The translations under genes and the position numbers were made by a program. This document shows positions 9,432 to 17,751 of a stretch of DNA of 64,000 bases, one piece after another (the stretch's first letter is position 1; each line of letters opens with the position of its first letter). Origin of the DNA: Pseudomonas mohnii (GTDB lineage: Bacteria; Pseudomonadota; Gammaproteobacteria; Pseudomonadales; Pseudomonadaceae); the NCBI RefSeq assembly GCF_900105115.1, contig NZ_FNRV01000001.1:434001-498000 (forward strand), in the 5' to 3' direction. Below the pieces are notes generated by a model that saw only the letters and a list, made by a program, of their open reading frames with translations, was not told the DNA's origin and ran no database searches.

Positions 9432-10799
9432 ATGAATACAGCCTCGCAAGATTCGCTGGACACATTTGCGGGCTCGCCCCGGCGCATCGACACGGCCGCC
9501 ATCGCGCCGCTTCTGCGCCAATACGCCGAGCCTCTGCCGGAACTGGACAAGCCTGCCTTTGGTGAGATGTTCGATCGCTATGCCGATGCGCGAGTCGTGA
9601 TGATCGGTGAAGCCAGTCATGGCACCAGCGATTTCTATCGAGCCCGCGCCGCCATCACCCAAAGGCTGATCGAGCAGCACGGCTTCAACATCGTGGCCGT
9701 AGAGGCCGACTGGCCGGATGCCGGCCATGTCGATCGTTATGTCCGGGGACTGGCGTCCTCGGCCTGGAAGCGCCACATCTTCAGCCGATTCCCGACCTGG
9801 ATGTGGCGCAACGCCGAGGTCAAGGCCTTCGCCCACTGGCTGCATCAGTACAACCATCGACTGGCCCCGGAACGTCGCGTCGAATTCCGCGGCCTGGACG
9901 TTTACAGCTTGCGCAATTCGATTCATGAAGTGCTGGGTTATCTCGACGGCGTGGACCCGAAACTGGCCCACGAAGCCCGGCGCCGCTATGGCTGCCTGAC
10001 CCCTTGGCAGGACGACCCGGCGCTGTACGGTCACTTCGTCGAACGCGCCGGCCTGATGCCCTGTGAACAATCGGTAGTGGACCAGCTCAACGCCATGCTC
10101 GCCGAACAATTGGCCGGGCTCATCAAGGACGACGAGGCGTTTTTCAACGCGGCGCAAAACGCCCGGGTGGTGCAGGCGGCCGAACAGTACTATCGGGCAA
10201 TCTATCGAGGCTCGACCGCCTCCTGGAACCTGCGCGACCGGCATATGTTCGACACCTTGCAGGCATTGCTCGAGCATCGCGGTCCGCAGTCCAAAGCCGT
10301 GGTCTGGGCCCACAACTCCCACATCGGCAATGCGGCGGCCACGGAAATGGGCTGGAAGGGCCAGTTCAACATCGGCCAGCTATGCCGCAGCGCCTTTGGG
10401 CGCGACGTGGTGCTGATCGGCATGAGTACCGACCGTGGCCAGGTCGCCGCGGCCGACGACTGGGACGGCGAGATGCATATCAAGGACATTCGGCCGTCTC
10501 GCCCGGACAGTTGGGAACATCAGTTCCTCAAGGCCGGGGTGCCGGTGTCGTTGACGGACTGGCGCGACCCTCAGCGCACGGCACTGCGTCGGGTATTGTC
10601 CAAACCATTGCTGGAGCGCGCCATCGGGGTGATTTATCGCCCCGAAACCGAGCGTGGCAGTCACTACTTCGAAGCGATGCTGGTCGAACAGTTTGACGCG
10701 ATGATCTGGATTGAACAGACCCAGCCGGTCACGGCACTGCCACTGCCAAAGAGCCAGACCCTCGACCCCGAAGACGAGACCTTTCCATTTGGCGTCTGA
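9432..10799 (+). CDS. erythromycin esterase family protein
   Basis: The 455-residue product matches the erythromycin-esterase/Ere-like family. It has GEASHGTSDFYRARAAITQR near residue 60, EADWPD shortly after, and WAHNSHIGNA around residue 290; the conserved His and Glu residues of the family lie in these motifs. Most members outside clinical plasmids have unknown substrates, and no antibiotic role should be assumed. AGGGGG precedes the ATG at 9432; a GTG at 9423 is a less likely start. In this cluster it sits beside a phosphoribosyltransferase and a hydrolase remnant. Confidence 0.88.
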   Translation: MNTASQDSLDTFAGSPRRIDTAAIAPLLRQYAEPLPELDKPAFGEMFDRYADARVVMIGEASHGTSDFYRARAAITQRLIEQHGFNIVAVEADWPDAGHVDRYVRGLASSAWKRHIFSRFPTWMWRNAEVKAFAHWLHQYNHRLAPERRVEFRGLDVYSLRNSIHEVLGYLDGVDPKLAHEARRRYGCLTPWQDDPALYGHFVERAGLMPCEQSVVDQLNAMLAEQLAGLIKDDEAFFNAAQNARVVQAAEQYYRAIYRGSTASWNLRDRHMFDTLQALLEHRGPQSKAVVWAHNSHIGNAAATEMGWKGQFNIGQLCRSAFGRDVVLIGMSTDRGQVAAADDWDGEMHIKDIRPSRPDSWEHQFLKAGVPVSLTDWRDPQRTALRRVLSKPLLERAIGVIYRPETERGSHYFEAMLVEQFDAMIWIEQTQPVTALPLPKSQTLDPEDETFPFGV

Positions 10800-10811
10800 G
10801 CAGATCAAGGC

Positions 10812-11262
10812 TCATCGTGCCTGCTGGCGGCCACCTTGCAGATGCGTTTCAAACCAGTCGCCCGCCAGTCGGGCGACTTCCTCGAGGGTTCCGGGCTCTT
10901 CGAACAGATGCGTAGCGCCCGCCACCACGTCCAGACGCTGCTCGCAGCGCAAGGCATGGCAGCTTCGCTCATTCAATTCGAGCACCACCGGGTCCCGGGC
11001 GCCGACGATCTGCAAGGTCGGCGCCCGGACTTGCGCCAGTACCGGCCCCGCCAGATCGGTTCGCCCTCCCCGGCTGACCACCGCATGCACCACGTCCGCG
11101 CCTGGCCAGCGACGCTGCGACAAACTGGTTACGCGGGCTCAAACGGCCGCTGCCGCTGCCATGTACGAAGATCACCAGACCGTCAGCCTGCAGCGGCAGA
11201 CGTAAATCGGCCGATAGCTCAACGTCTTGCAAGTCCAGCTGTCGGGATTGAGATTCAATCAT
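10812..11262 (-). pseudogene. dienelactone-hydrolase-like alpha/beta hydrolase with internal deletion
   Basis: The N-terminal part (MIESQSRQLDLQDVEL..., FVHGSGSGRLSPRNQFVAASLARRG) and the C-terminal part (ADVVHAVVSRGGRTDLAG ... ATHLFEEPG ... DWFETHL) belong to one alpha/beta hydrolase, but they lie in different frames and directly abut. Family members usually have about 210-220 residues. Roughly 75 residues between the oxyanion/HGSGS region and the late AVVSRGG strand are gone, including the nucleophile serine, and the join is out of frame. The start at 11262 overlaps the end of the phosphoribosyltransferase gene by eight bases, so it was once translationally coupled. It is almost certainly non-functional. 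Confidence 0.8.
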
Positions 11263-11962
11263 CGAAAGGCTCCCGAGAGGAGGCATCACTCGCGGCTTCT
11301 CGCTGCCAGGCCCGATGCAACAATTCAATGACTTCTTCGTCCGAGGTCTGGGGGAAGCTCAAGTACCAATATCCGATCGACATCATCCATTCAGGCATGA
11401 GCGGACAGATCACCTCATCGACTTCGAAGCTCAGCGCCTCCACCGTTTCCGATGGTGCAACCGGTACGGCGACGACGATGCGAGCAGGCGCTTGCAGGCG
11501 CACCGCACGGATAGCCGCCATCATCGAGGCTCCCGTCGCCAGGCCGTCATCGATCAGAATCACCACCTGTCCCTTGAGCTGCAAGGGTGGCCGGGCGCCC
11601 CGGTACAGTTGCTCGCGCCGCTGCAATTCCTGTGTTTCGCGCGCCACCACGGCCTCGAATGCGGCCGGGGAAATCGGGTGAGCCCGCAGCGCGTCTTCAT
11701 TGCGAATCTGGATACCGCCACTGGCAATGGCGCCCATGGCGAACTCCGGGTTCGATGGCACGCCCAGCTTGCGCACCAGCATCAGGTCTAGGCGCACGTC
11801 CAGGGCCTTGACCACTTGATAGGCGACCGGCACGCCGCCACGGGGCAACGCCAGGACGATGACATCGGGTCGCTGCGCGTATTTGAGCAACGGTTCCACC
11901 AGACGTTGACCGGCTTCGACGCGGTCCTGCAAGGTGGTTTGCAATGAGGGACTTTGAGTCAT
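11255..11962 (-). CDS. phosphoribosyltransferase family protein
   Basis: The 235-residue product has a type I phosphoribosyltransferase fold: LALPRGGVPVAYQV in the hood region, LMLVRKLGVPSNPEFAMGA, and the PRPP-binding loop VILIDDGLATGASM. Proteins of this group often lie next to, or are fused with, a dienelactone-hydrolase-like protein, which matches the adjacent remnant. The natural base substrate is not known. A perfect Anr box lies about 150 bases upstream. Confidence 0.87.
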   Translation of the reverse strand: MTQSPSLQTTLQDRVEAGQRLVEPLLKYAQRPDVIVLALPRGGVPVAYQVVKALDVRLDLMLVRKLGVPSNPEFAMGAIASGGIQIRNEDALRAHPISPAAFEAVVARETQELQRREQLYRGARPPLQLKGQVVILIDDGLATGASMMAAIRAVRLQAPARIVVAVPVAPSETVEALSFEVDEVICPLMPEWMMSIGYWYLSFPQTSDEEVIELLHRAWQREAASDASSREPFDD

Positions 11963-12110
11963 GGAAAACCTCCACCGACGGTGAGGCCTGGGGTGACGTT
12001 ACGCCAGGTTGGTGGCGTGTTGAATGATCCGGTCATTCAACACGCGCTTCGCAGACGCCGGGTCAGGCACCCGCGTTGATTCAGGTTCCTCCGTTGATGT
12101 CGTCATGGCG

Positions 12111-12124
12111 TTGATTAATATCAA
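12111..12124. promoter_or_regulatory. Anr/FNR box (perfect)
   Basis: TTGATTAATATCAA fits the consensus exactly. It lies in the divergent interval, 149 bases from the leftward phosphoribosyltransferase start. Confidence 0.75.
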
Positions 12125-12180
12125 ATCCCCGCGCAAAAACGCGTATTCACGCCATGGCGTCGAGCGTCATGGCAGCGCAC

Positions 12181-12194
12181 TTGATCAATATCAA
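12181..12194. promoter_or_regulatory. Anr/FNR box (perfect)
   Basis: TTGATCAATATCAA fits the consensus exactly and lies 60 bases upstream of the rightward PyrR-like gene (start 12254). Confidence 0.78.
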
Positions 12195-12253
12195 TAGGGC
12201 CCGGACCGAACGGTACTAGGTTAAAAAAAATCGGTCCTCGACAGGAGATGTGC

Positions 12254-12820
12254 ATGTCGCCCCTCATTGCCAGTCAGCGCTTGCGTTTGTATGACAGCGA
12301 CGAACTCGATGGCGTACTGCAGGCGATGGCGCACCAGGCGGCGGCCTTGTTGCCGCCCACCCAAGCGGCACTGATTGGTATCCAGCGCCGCGGCGAGCCT
12401 CTGGCACAGCGTCTTCAGCAGCATTTATCACGCCTGACCGGGCAACCGGAACTGCCGATCTACCCGTTGAAGGTCAAGCGCTATGCCGACGATCTCAAGG
12501 TGTTGCATGCTCACACCGAATTGACCGAGAACCCGGTGCTCATCGGACTGGATCTGGCCAATACCACCCTGCTGGTGGTCGATGATGTGCTGTTCGAAGG
12601 CCATTCGCTCCTGCGCACCTGCGCGTACCTGGCGCAGATCGGTGCCCGTCGGGTCTACACTGCAGTTCTGGTCGACCGGCATGTCTGCCAGCAGCCGATT
12701 CGTGCCGACATTGTCGGCGTGCATCTGCAAGTCGCCGCCCAGGACATCGTCGAATGCAATGTCCCGCCCTATGAAACGGCGTTCTGCATTGAAGTCTGGC
12801 GTCATGGCGCCGCCCGATGA
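12254..12820 (+). CDS. PyrR-like phosphoribosyltransferase family protein
   Basis: The 188-residue product resembles PyrR (usually about 170 residues). It has ALIGIQRRGEPLAQRL, then VKRYADDL, and the PRPP-loop position LLVVDDVLFEGHSL. In PyrR the loop normally reads DDVLYTGRT; here the T-G-R segment is E-G-H, so PRPP binding may be altered. It is not linked to a pyrimidine biosynthesis operon. The ATG at 12254 is chosen over one at 12248 because AGGAG touches the latter but has normal spacing to the former. It is followed 42 bases later by the PRPP-synthetase-like gene. Confidence 0.8.
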   Translation: MSPLIASQRLRLYDSDELDGVLQAMAHQAAALLPPTQAALIGIQRRGEPLAQRLQQHLSRLTGQPELPIYPLKVKRYADDLKVLHAHTELTENPVLIGLDLANTTLLVVDDVLFEGHSLLRTCAYLAQIGARRVYTAVLVDRHVCQQPIRADIVGVHLQVAAQDIVECNVPPYETAFCIEVWRHGAAR

Positions 12821-12862
12821 CGGCGCGACTGTTCGCTCGATGTGCCTCAAAGGAGCCAATCC

Positions 12863-13828
12863 ATGCTCAGCCATCGCCCGCTTCTTTTCGCTCTGCAAGG
12901 CAGTGAGGACTACGCAACCGGTGTCGCGCAGCGACTGGGCTGCCCGCTGGCGCTTCATGAGGAGCGCGACTACGAAGACGGCGAGCATAAATGCCGGCCG
13001 CTCGAATCGGTCAACGGTCGCGAGGTCGTGGTGTTCCATTCCCTGTATGGGGATGTCCGGCAGAGCGCAAACGACAAGCTGTGCCGCCTGTTGTTTTTTT
13101 GCGGCGCGCTCAAGGATGCCGGCGCTCGCCCTGTTCAGGTGGTCACGCCTTACCTCTGCTACGGGCGCAAGGATCGTCGCAGCCAACCACAGGACCCAAC
13201 GATCACGCGCTACGTGGCGACCCTGATTGAAGCCTGCGGCATCGATCGCCTGATGGCGCTGGAGGTGCATAACCCGGCGGCGTTCGACAATGCCTTTCGC
13301 ATTCCCGCGCGGAACGTGCACTGCGCGGAATTGTTCGCCCGGCATTTCGCCGGGCACGTCGGCGACGCCGATGTGGTGGCGGTGTCCCCGGACTCCGGCG
13401 GCGCCAAGCGCGCCGAGCAGTTTCGCCAGGCCCTGGAACGACACCTGGGGCGCCCGGTGGGCAGTGCATTGATGGAAAAACACCGTGTTCACATGACGTT
13501 GACGGGCACCCTGCTGGTCGGCGATGTCGCGGGCAAGACCGCCATTGTGTTCGACGACCTGATCAGCACCGGGGAAACGCTCAAACGTGCCGGCCTTGCC
13601 TGTCAAAGAGCTGGAGCGGCCCGGATATTCGCCGCCGCCACCCATGGTTTGTTCACCAATGGCGAGCAGTTGTTTGACCCGCCGTTGTTCGAGCACATTG
13701 CGATTGCTGACGGCGTACCGCCGTTTCGCCTGTCCGCCGACTGTGTGAAGCAGCATGTGCACGTCGTCGACAGCACCGCCCTGATCGCCACCTTGCTCGC
13801 TGAAAATGGCGCTTTTGATAGCGTTTAG
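12863..13828 (+). CDS. ribose-phosphate pyrophosphokinase family protein
   Basis: The 321-residue product has the PRPP synthetase layout: FHSLYGDVRQSANDKLCRLL near residue 55, the DRRSQPQDP region near residue 100, VSPDSGGAKRAEQF, and the PRPP loop AIVFDDLISTGETL. The enzyme transfers pyrophosphate from ATP to ribose 5-phosphate. It is clearly distinct from a typical housekeeping Prs in sequence and context, so it is probably an accessory copy that feeds phosphoribosyl chemistry in this stress cluster. AAGGAG precedes the ATG; a GTG at 12842 lacks a ribosome site. Confidence 0.88.
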   Translation: MLSHRPLLFALQGSEDYATGVAQRLGCPLALHEERDYEDGEHKCRPLESVNGREVVVFHSLYGDVRQSANDKLCRLLFFCGALKDAGARPVQVVTPYLCYGRKDRRSQPQDPTITRYVATLIEACGIDRLMALEVHNPAAFDNAFRIPARNVHCAELFARHFAGHVGDADVVAVSPDSGGAKRAEQFRQALERHLGRPVGSALMEKHRVHMTLTGTLLVGDVAGKTAIVFDDLISTGETLKRAGLACQRAGAARIFAAATHGLFTNGEQLFDPPLFEHIAIADGVPPFRLSADCVKQHVHVVDSTALIATLLAENGAFDSV

Positions 13829-13856
13829 ACTGGTGCATCGGCCTTGGGCGTGAATA

Positions 13857-14417
13857 TCAACCCATCCAGCGGATCACCGGTTCCTTGTGTGCAACGGGCA
13901 CCGGGTTGGTCTCCGGATAGCCGACGACGATCGGCGCCACTGGCGCCCACTCGGCCGGCAGGTCGAGGGTCTTCTTGCCCTGCGGCGTATTGAAAAAACT
14001 CTGGGCGAAACCGATCCAGCAGCTACCCAGCCCTTCTGCGTACGCGGCAAGCATCAGGTTCTCGGCCGCCAGTGAGCAGTCTTCGACAATCCACTGTCCC
14101 GGCACGTTGCCTGAAATGAGGATGAGTGCTGGCGCGTGGTAGAAAATCTGAAAGTTTTCGTCAGTCAGCAACCCATGGAAGTGCCCGGAATGCGGGCCTG
14201 CCGGCATTGTCGCGAGCATGTAGGCCTTGGCTTCACGGGAGATCCGGTCCAGCAGTTCCTGATCACGGATCACCGTGAACGTCCATGGCTGCTGGTTCAC
14301 CGCACTGGGCGCCTGGATAGCGGCGTTGATCAAACGACGGATGATTTTTTCATCCACCGCTTCAGTCGTGTACTCGCGCGTCGAGCGCCGTCCGGAAATG
14401 GCCTGGTCAATGTTCAT
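13857..14417 (-). CDS. nitroreductase family flavoprotein
   Basis: The 186-residue product belongs to the FMN-dependent nitroreductase family. It shows RRSTREYT at the N-terminus (FMN phosphate contact), AAIQAPSAVNQQPWTF, and SLAAENLMLAAYAEGLGSCWIG. It would reduce nitro or quinone compounds with NAD(P)H. The ATG at 14417 is preferred: a GTG at 14471 lies only seven bases from the Anr box at 14478, too close for a leader and promoter. No strong ribosome site is visible. Confidence 0.86.
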   Translation of the reverse strand: MNIDQAISGRRSTREYTTEAVDEKIIRRLINAAIQAPSAVNQQPWTFTVIRDQELLDRISREAKAYMLATMPAGPHSGHFHGLLTDENFQIFYHAPALILISGNVPGQWIVEDCSLAAENLMLAAYAEGLGSCWIGFAQSFFNTPQGKKTLDLPAEWAPVAPIVVGYPETNPVPVAHKEPVIRWMG

Positions 14418-14477
14418 GAATGCGTACCACAAAATGGGGGGCGTTCCATAAAGTCGGCCAGCCACCGGCACCCGCTG

Positions 14478-14491
14478 TTGATTTAGATCAA
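14478..14491. promoter_or_regulatory. Anr/FNR box (perfect)
   Basis: TTGATTTAGATCAA lies 61 bases upstream of the nitroreductase start at 14417. Confidence 0.78.
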
Positions 14492-14563
14492 ATCGACGCC
14501 GAACCAGCCTTTCGTTTCGTCTGAAGTCTCACCTGCGGCGGTGTAACACGACGTCGTAGGCGT

Positions 14564-14577
14564 TTGATCTGCATCAG
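14564..14577. promoter_or_regulatory. Anr/FNR box (one mismatch)
   Basis: TTGATCTGCATCAG has no obvious intact gene at the right distance. It may have served a gene lost when the GroEL-like remnant formed. Confidence 0.5.
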
Positions 14578-14636
14578 AAGGACGCGATGGGCTCACTGCA
14601 CACTGGATACGCCCGGCTCGGGCTCGCGAGAGGGGC

Positions 14637-14786
14637 AATGCGGGTGGAAATGGTCACGCCGTCATTGCACACCGTCGGATTGCCCCCTTTATTCTGCATC
14701 AGCACCGATTTTGATTTGGGCCCCAGCGTGACACGTACGGCGTCCGCCAACTGTGTGGCGCCGCTCAGGATTTTACTGTGGGCCAT
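14637..14786 (-). pseudogene. GroEL-like chaperonin N-terminal remnant
   Basis: Reading leftwards from an ATG at 14786 gives MAHSKIL, then SGATQLADAVRVTLGPKSKS, VLMQNKGGNPTVCNDGVTI. This is the N-terminus of a chaperonin of the alternative GroEL-like group (compare LADAVKVTLGPKG...KDGV in GroEL). About 11 residues expected between KIL and GATQLADA are missing, and homology stops after DGVTISTR. A normal protein has about 540 residues. The rest of the 597-base interval between the nitroreductase and the zinc-ribbon gene contains three Anr-type boxes and no other gene that I can see. Confidence 0.75.
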
Positions 14787-14913
14787 CAGGTTGCACGCCT
14801 GCCAGAGCGCTAACAAATGCCTTCCTGCAGCTTTTAGGAAATCCCCCTTTTGGGGTACCTCGGGAGAATCACCACAGCAGTGCGTTGACCGACTGTCAGC
14901 ACTCGCCCCCGAG

Positions 14914-14927
14914 TTGATAAAAATCAA
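14914..14927. promoter_or_regulatory. Anr/FNR box (perfect)
   Basis: TTGATAAAAATCAA lies 88 bases upstream of the zinc-ribbon protein gene at 15015. Confidence 0.78.
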
Positions 14928-15014
14928 TCCGGGCGACCAGAAATCGCGTCCCAATGAAGTGGTGAAATCCACAACGGTTGGATTTTTTCAATCTCACAGG
15001 CGCGGAGAAAAACC

Positions 15015-15512
15015 ATGGACAAGTATCAGCAGAGCCAGAAAAACCAACTGTTCAAATCAGACACCCACGACCCCTATCGTTCGCAGCGCTTTGAAGGTTC
15101 GGCCATCTGCCCACAGTGCGACTCGGTTTACCAAGCCGGCAACTGGACCTGGAAAAGCCCTGAAAACACGGTCATCCACGACGCGCAACCCGTGAAGTGC
15201 CCGGCGTGCCGCCGCATCGATGACAACATGCCTGCGGGGACGCTGAAACTTTCGGGCAGCTTCTTGCTCAACCATCGCACTGAAATCGTCAACCTGATCG
15301 AACACACCGAGAAAAAGGAAAAAGCCGAGCATGCCCTGGAGCGCATCATCAACCTGACTGACTCAGGGGATGACCTGATCGTCACCACCACCGGCATCCA
15401 TCTTGTCCATCGCATCGGCCATGCGCTGGAAGCCGCGTACAAAGGCGACTCTGACTACCGGTATGGCGATAACGAGTATGGCTTGAGCGCCACTTGGAGA
15501 CGTGACGAATAG
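15015..15512 (+). CDS. BCAM0308-like zinc-ribbon protein
   Basis: The 165-residue soluble product carries paired cysteines CPQC (about residue 34) and CPAC (about residue 62), consistent with a zinc ribbon. A long helical section (EHTEKKEKAEHALERI) and an ITLTDSG/TTTGIHLVHRIGHAL-like C-terminal domain follow. It resembles the BCAM0308 family found in low-oxygen-activated clusters of Burkholderia and Pseudomonas; its function is unknown. GGAG lies upstream of the ATG and a perfect Anr box lies before it, so low-oxygen induction is likely. Confidence 0.8.
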   Translation: MDKYQQSQKNQLFKSDTHDPYRSQRFEGSAICPQCDSVYQAGNWTWKSPENTVIHDAQPVKCPACRRIDDNMPAGTLKLSGSFLLNHRTEIVNLIEHTEKKEKAEHALERIINLTDSGDDLIVTTTGIHLVHRIGHALEAAYKGDSDYRYGDNEYGLSATWRRDE

Positions 15513-15745
15513 CACCGGGCGCGATGGTCTCTGACCCTGCCTCGATCAAACCTGGCGCCGCGGTTTCCTGAAGCCTGGAGCCTGGGCGATCACGCCACGC
15601 GGCAATTGCCATTCACGGGCTGGTGTCTCTTCAAGTCCGGTTTCGGCAGCCGGCCCTTCGGTGGCCTTGCATCAGGAATGAAGATCCATTGGCGCGAGAT
15701 CGGGGGGCTGCCTGTGTGCTACCAGACTCCATTCGGCAATTTCAT

Positions 15746-16201
15746 TCAGAGGGCCAGGCGCGTGGCCAATCCGGAATCGGGCACCCACAGGGCATTGATG
15801 CAAAACGTCTCTTCCGCTTCCGTCACCGGTTCGAGGGACTGCGGATCAAACCAGTGCCGATTGACCATTGCCAGGCGAACGATACCGTTCTTGTCGAGGA
15901 GTGTTTGTGCCAGGCATTCGCACAAGGACCGTGGCACCGCTTCTTCGAGGGGATCGATGTCGGCACCTTCAAGCTCGATCTCGAAACGCGCGGTGCATGT
16001 ACCCACTAAATCCTGCACCGTGTAGGAGGCGTAGCGAAACGCCGTGAGGTATCCCACCGTCAGTACCAGCACGATCGACATCAGGATGCTGGCCTCGCGC
16101 TTCCAGGACTTCGTGCCCGGCCGGCGCAGCAACCTGAGTACGGTGCCCCTGCCCCAGTGCCGGACCGCGAGAACCCCGCTGAGGAATTTATTGTTCGTCA
16201 T
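15746..16201 (-). CDS. small inner-membrane protein of unknown function
   Basis: The 151-residue product has one clear transmembrane segment (about residues 38-57, ILMSIVLVLTVGYLTAF) after a basic cytoplasmic N-terminus. A periplasmic domain with several cysteines follows. I do not recognise the family. The start at 16201 (MTNNKFL) has GAGAG upstream and leaves 58 bases to the perfect Anr box; a longer reading to 16315 would run through that box. It is the last Anr-linked gene in the cluster. Confidence 0.65.
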   Translation of the reverse strand: MTNNKFLSGVLAVRHWGRGTVLRLLRRPGTKSWKREASILMSIVLVLTVGYLTAFRYASYTVQDLVGTCTARFEIELEGADIDPLEEAVPRSLCECLAQTLLDKNGIVRLAMVNRHWFDPQSLEPVTEAEETFCINALWVPDSGLATRLAL

Positions 16202-16258
16202 GACCGGATCTCTCGCCCAGGTTTTGCCAGAAGCATGGCGCCGATTGCCCCATAGCGT

Positions 16259-16272
16259 TTGATCTGGATCAA
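16259..16272. promoter_or_regulatory. Anr/FNR box (perfect)
   Basis: TTGATCTGGATCAA lies 58 bases upstream of the membrane protein start at 16201. Confidence 0.75.
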
Positions 16273-16500
16273 CCACCGCACAGCCGGGGCACCACTGGAT
16301 GACGCCTGGCGGCATTTGGCTGACAGCCAGTCTGTCGGGCAGCGTCAGGTCGAACGGTACGAATCAGGTAGCGGCTGGGTCTCGAAACATGAACTCCGGT
16401 TTGCGATGGGCCGGACTTCTTGTTTTTGCGACATCCTTTTCACGCAACGCTCACAGGATGGAGCGCAAATTACCTGTACTCCTTTGCAGAATCCCAGCTA

Positions 16501-16528
16501 GGCCCGCCCGCACGCGGGCCATTTTTTT
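16501..16528 (+). terminator. rho-independent terminator
   Basis: A 7-bp stem GGCCCGC/GCGGGCC with a 6-base loop is followed by ATTTTTTT. It would end a rightward transcript. The 400 bases to its left hold only a doubtful short reading frame (ATG near 16389, signal-like MNSGLRWAGLLVFATSF) that runs out of frame, so a small secreted protein gene may have decayed here. Confidence 0.6.
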
Positions 16529-16671
16529 GGACCCAAGAAAGGCGCTGGCTCCTCGACCGGCTCAACGTTTCTCGGTCCGTGCGGCCCAGCAGCAGATGAG
16601 GGCCCGGCGCCATGTCTGCCGGCCGAAGCGAAAGCTGCTGCCAGGCGGTGAAGACTTCACTTCAGGTGCCT

Positions 16672-17751
16672 TTAGTCGGGCCGGAAGAAGGTGTAGCGGT
16701 CCTTACCGCTGAGCTTTGACTCGTACATCGCGTGGTCTGCTTTTATTAGCGCGGCATGCAAGGTGTCGGTTTCGATCCGGGTTACGCCCACGCTGACGGT
16801 TGCCGGGTGGTGGGTGGACGTTTCGCGCACCCGTTGGCACAGGGTGTTGACCAAGCGCTCGGCATCCGCCTGCGTGACACCGGACAGGTAGACCCCAAAC
16901 TCTTCTCCCCCAAGGCGGGCATATTCGTGATCGGCCATGATGTGCTTGATGTCGGCGGCGATGCGCTTCAGGACTTCGTCACCGATGTCGTGGCCATATA
17001 CATCGTTGACTTTTTTGAAGTTGTCGACATCGACCATGGCCAGGTAGCACTCGCCACTTTCTGGTGGGGTGCTCAGGTGGTTGCTGGCCCGTGTCATGAA
17101 CGCGCGGCGATTGGGGATCTCGGTCAAGGTATCAATGTAGGCGTGCTCTATCAGTAGCTTGGCCATGATGTAGTTGTGCAGCTTGGATCGGCGCAGCTTG
17201 AGGTAGGTGTAAATGGTCAGCGCGCTAATAAAGACGGCGGACAGCAGAACCATGGTACCGCTGAAGTCGAACAGAGAGAGTGTGGTCATCATAAAGGGGT
17301 TGAGGACAACCCAGGCGATGCCCAGCACGCCGAAAAATGCTTCTCGGCTCAAGGGTAATACCGAGGCACTATAGAGAATGCTGGAGGCCGAGAGGATCAG
17401 CCAGGTCGGGTGCAGGTGGGCCGGCAAGCCTTCGATACCCAAGCGGATGCCCAGGCAGATCATGAGCACATACACGAGGTTTAGCAGGTGGAAGTGGCGG
17501 GCTTTACGGGCGACCCGCTGTACACCGACGGTGATGAGCAGTAGCACGACAAGCAGCAGCGAAAGCGCGTAATGACGTTGATCGCCTATAAAACCAATAA
17601 TCAGGTCGAACAACACCCAAATGCCGATACCTCCGATATAAATCAGCCCACTGAAGTTATGTAGACGCTCGACGTCGTATTGATAAAACTCGTATTGGAG
17701 GGCTTTGGGTGTTGCCTGTTTCGTTACTTCATTCTCAATCGTCTTGTACAT
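16672..17751 (-). CDS. membrane-bound diguanylate cyclase (GGDEF)
   Basis: The 359-residue product has six or so transmembrane segments (residues about 35-190) followed by a cytoplasmic GGDEF domain. That domain contains DTLTEIPNRRAF, DVDNFKKVNDVYGHDIGDEVL and the active-site motif GGEEF. It should make cyclic di-GMP from two GTP. No RxxD inhibitory site is visible five residues before GGEEF, so product feedback may be absent. The ATG at 17751 is preferred over a TTG at 17769 because AAGG lies upstream. There is no partner gene; the sensory input is presumably through the membrane domain. Confidence 0.9.
   Translation of the reverse strand: MYKTIENEVTKQATPKALQYEFYQYDVERLHNFSGLIYIGGIGIWVLFDLIIGFIGDQRHYALSLLLVVLLLITVGVQRVARKARHFHLLNLVYVLMICLGIRLGIEGLPAHLHPTWLILSASSILYSASVLPLSREAFFGVLGIAWVVLNPFMMTTLSLFDFSGTMVLLSAVFISALTIYTYLKLRRSKLHNYIMAKLLIEHAYIDTLTEIPNRRAFMTRASNHLSTPPESGECYLAMVDVDNFKKVNDVYGHDIGDEVLKRIAADIKHIMADHEYARLGGEEFGVYLSGVTQADAERLVNTLCQRVRETSTHHPATVSVGVTRIETDTLHAALIKADHAMYESKLSGKDRYTFFRPD

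Noticed and set aside
9432..10799. Antibiotic-resistance role for the erythromycin-esterase homologue
   Set aside because: Chromosomal members of this family are widespread and mostly of unknown function; the stress-cluster context gives no support for macrolide resistance.
12428..13762. Leftward 444-codon frame opposite the PyrR-like and PRPP-synthetase genes
   Set aside because: Shadow of two well-supported genes on the other strand.
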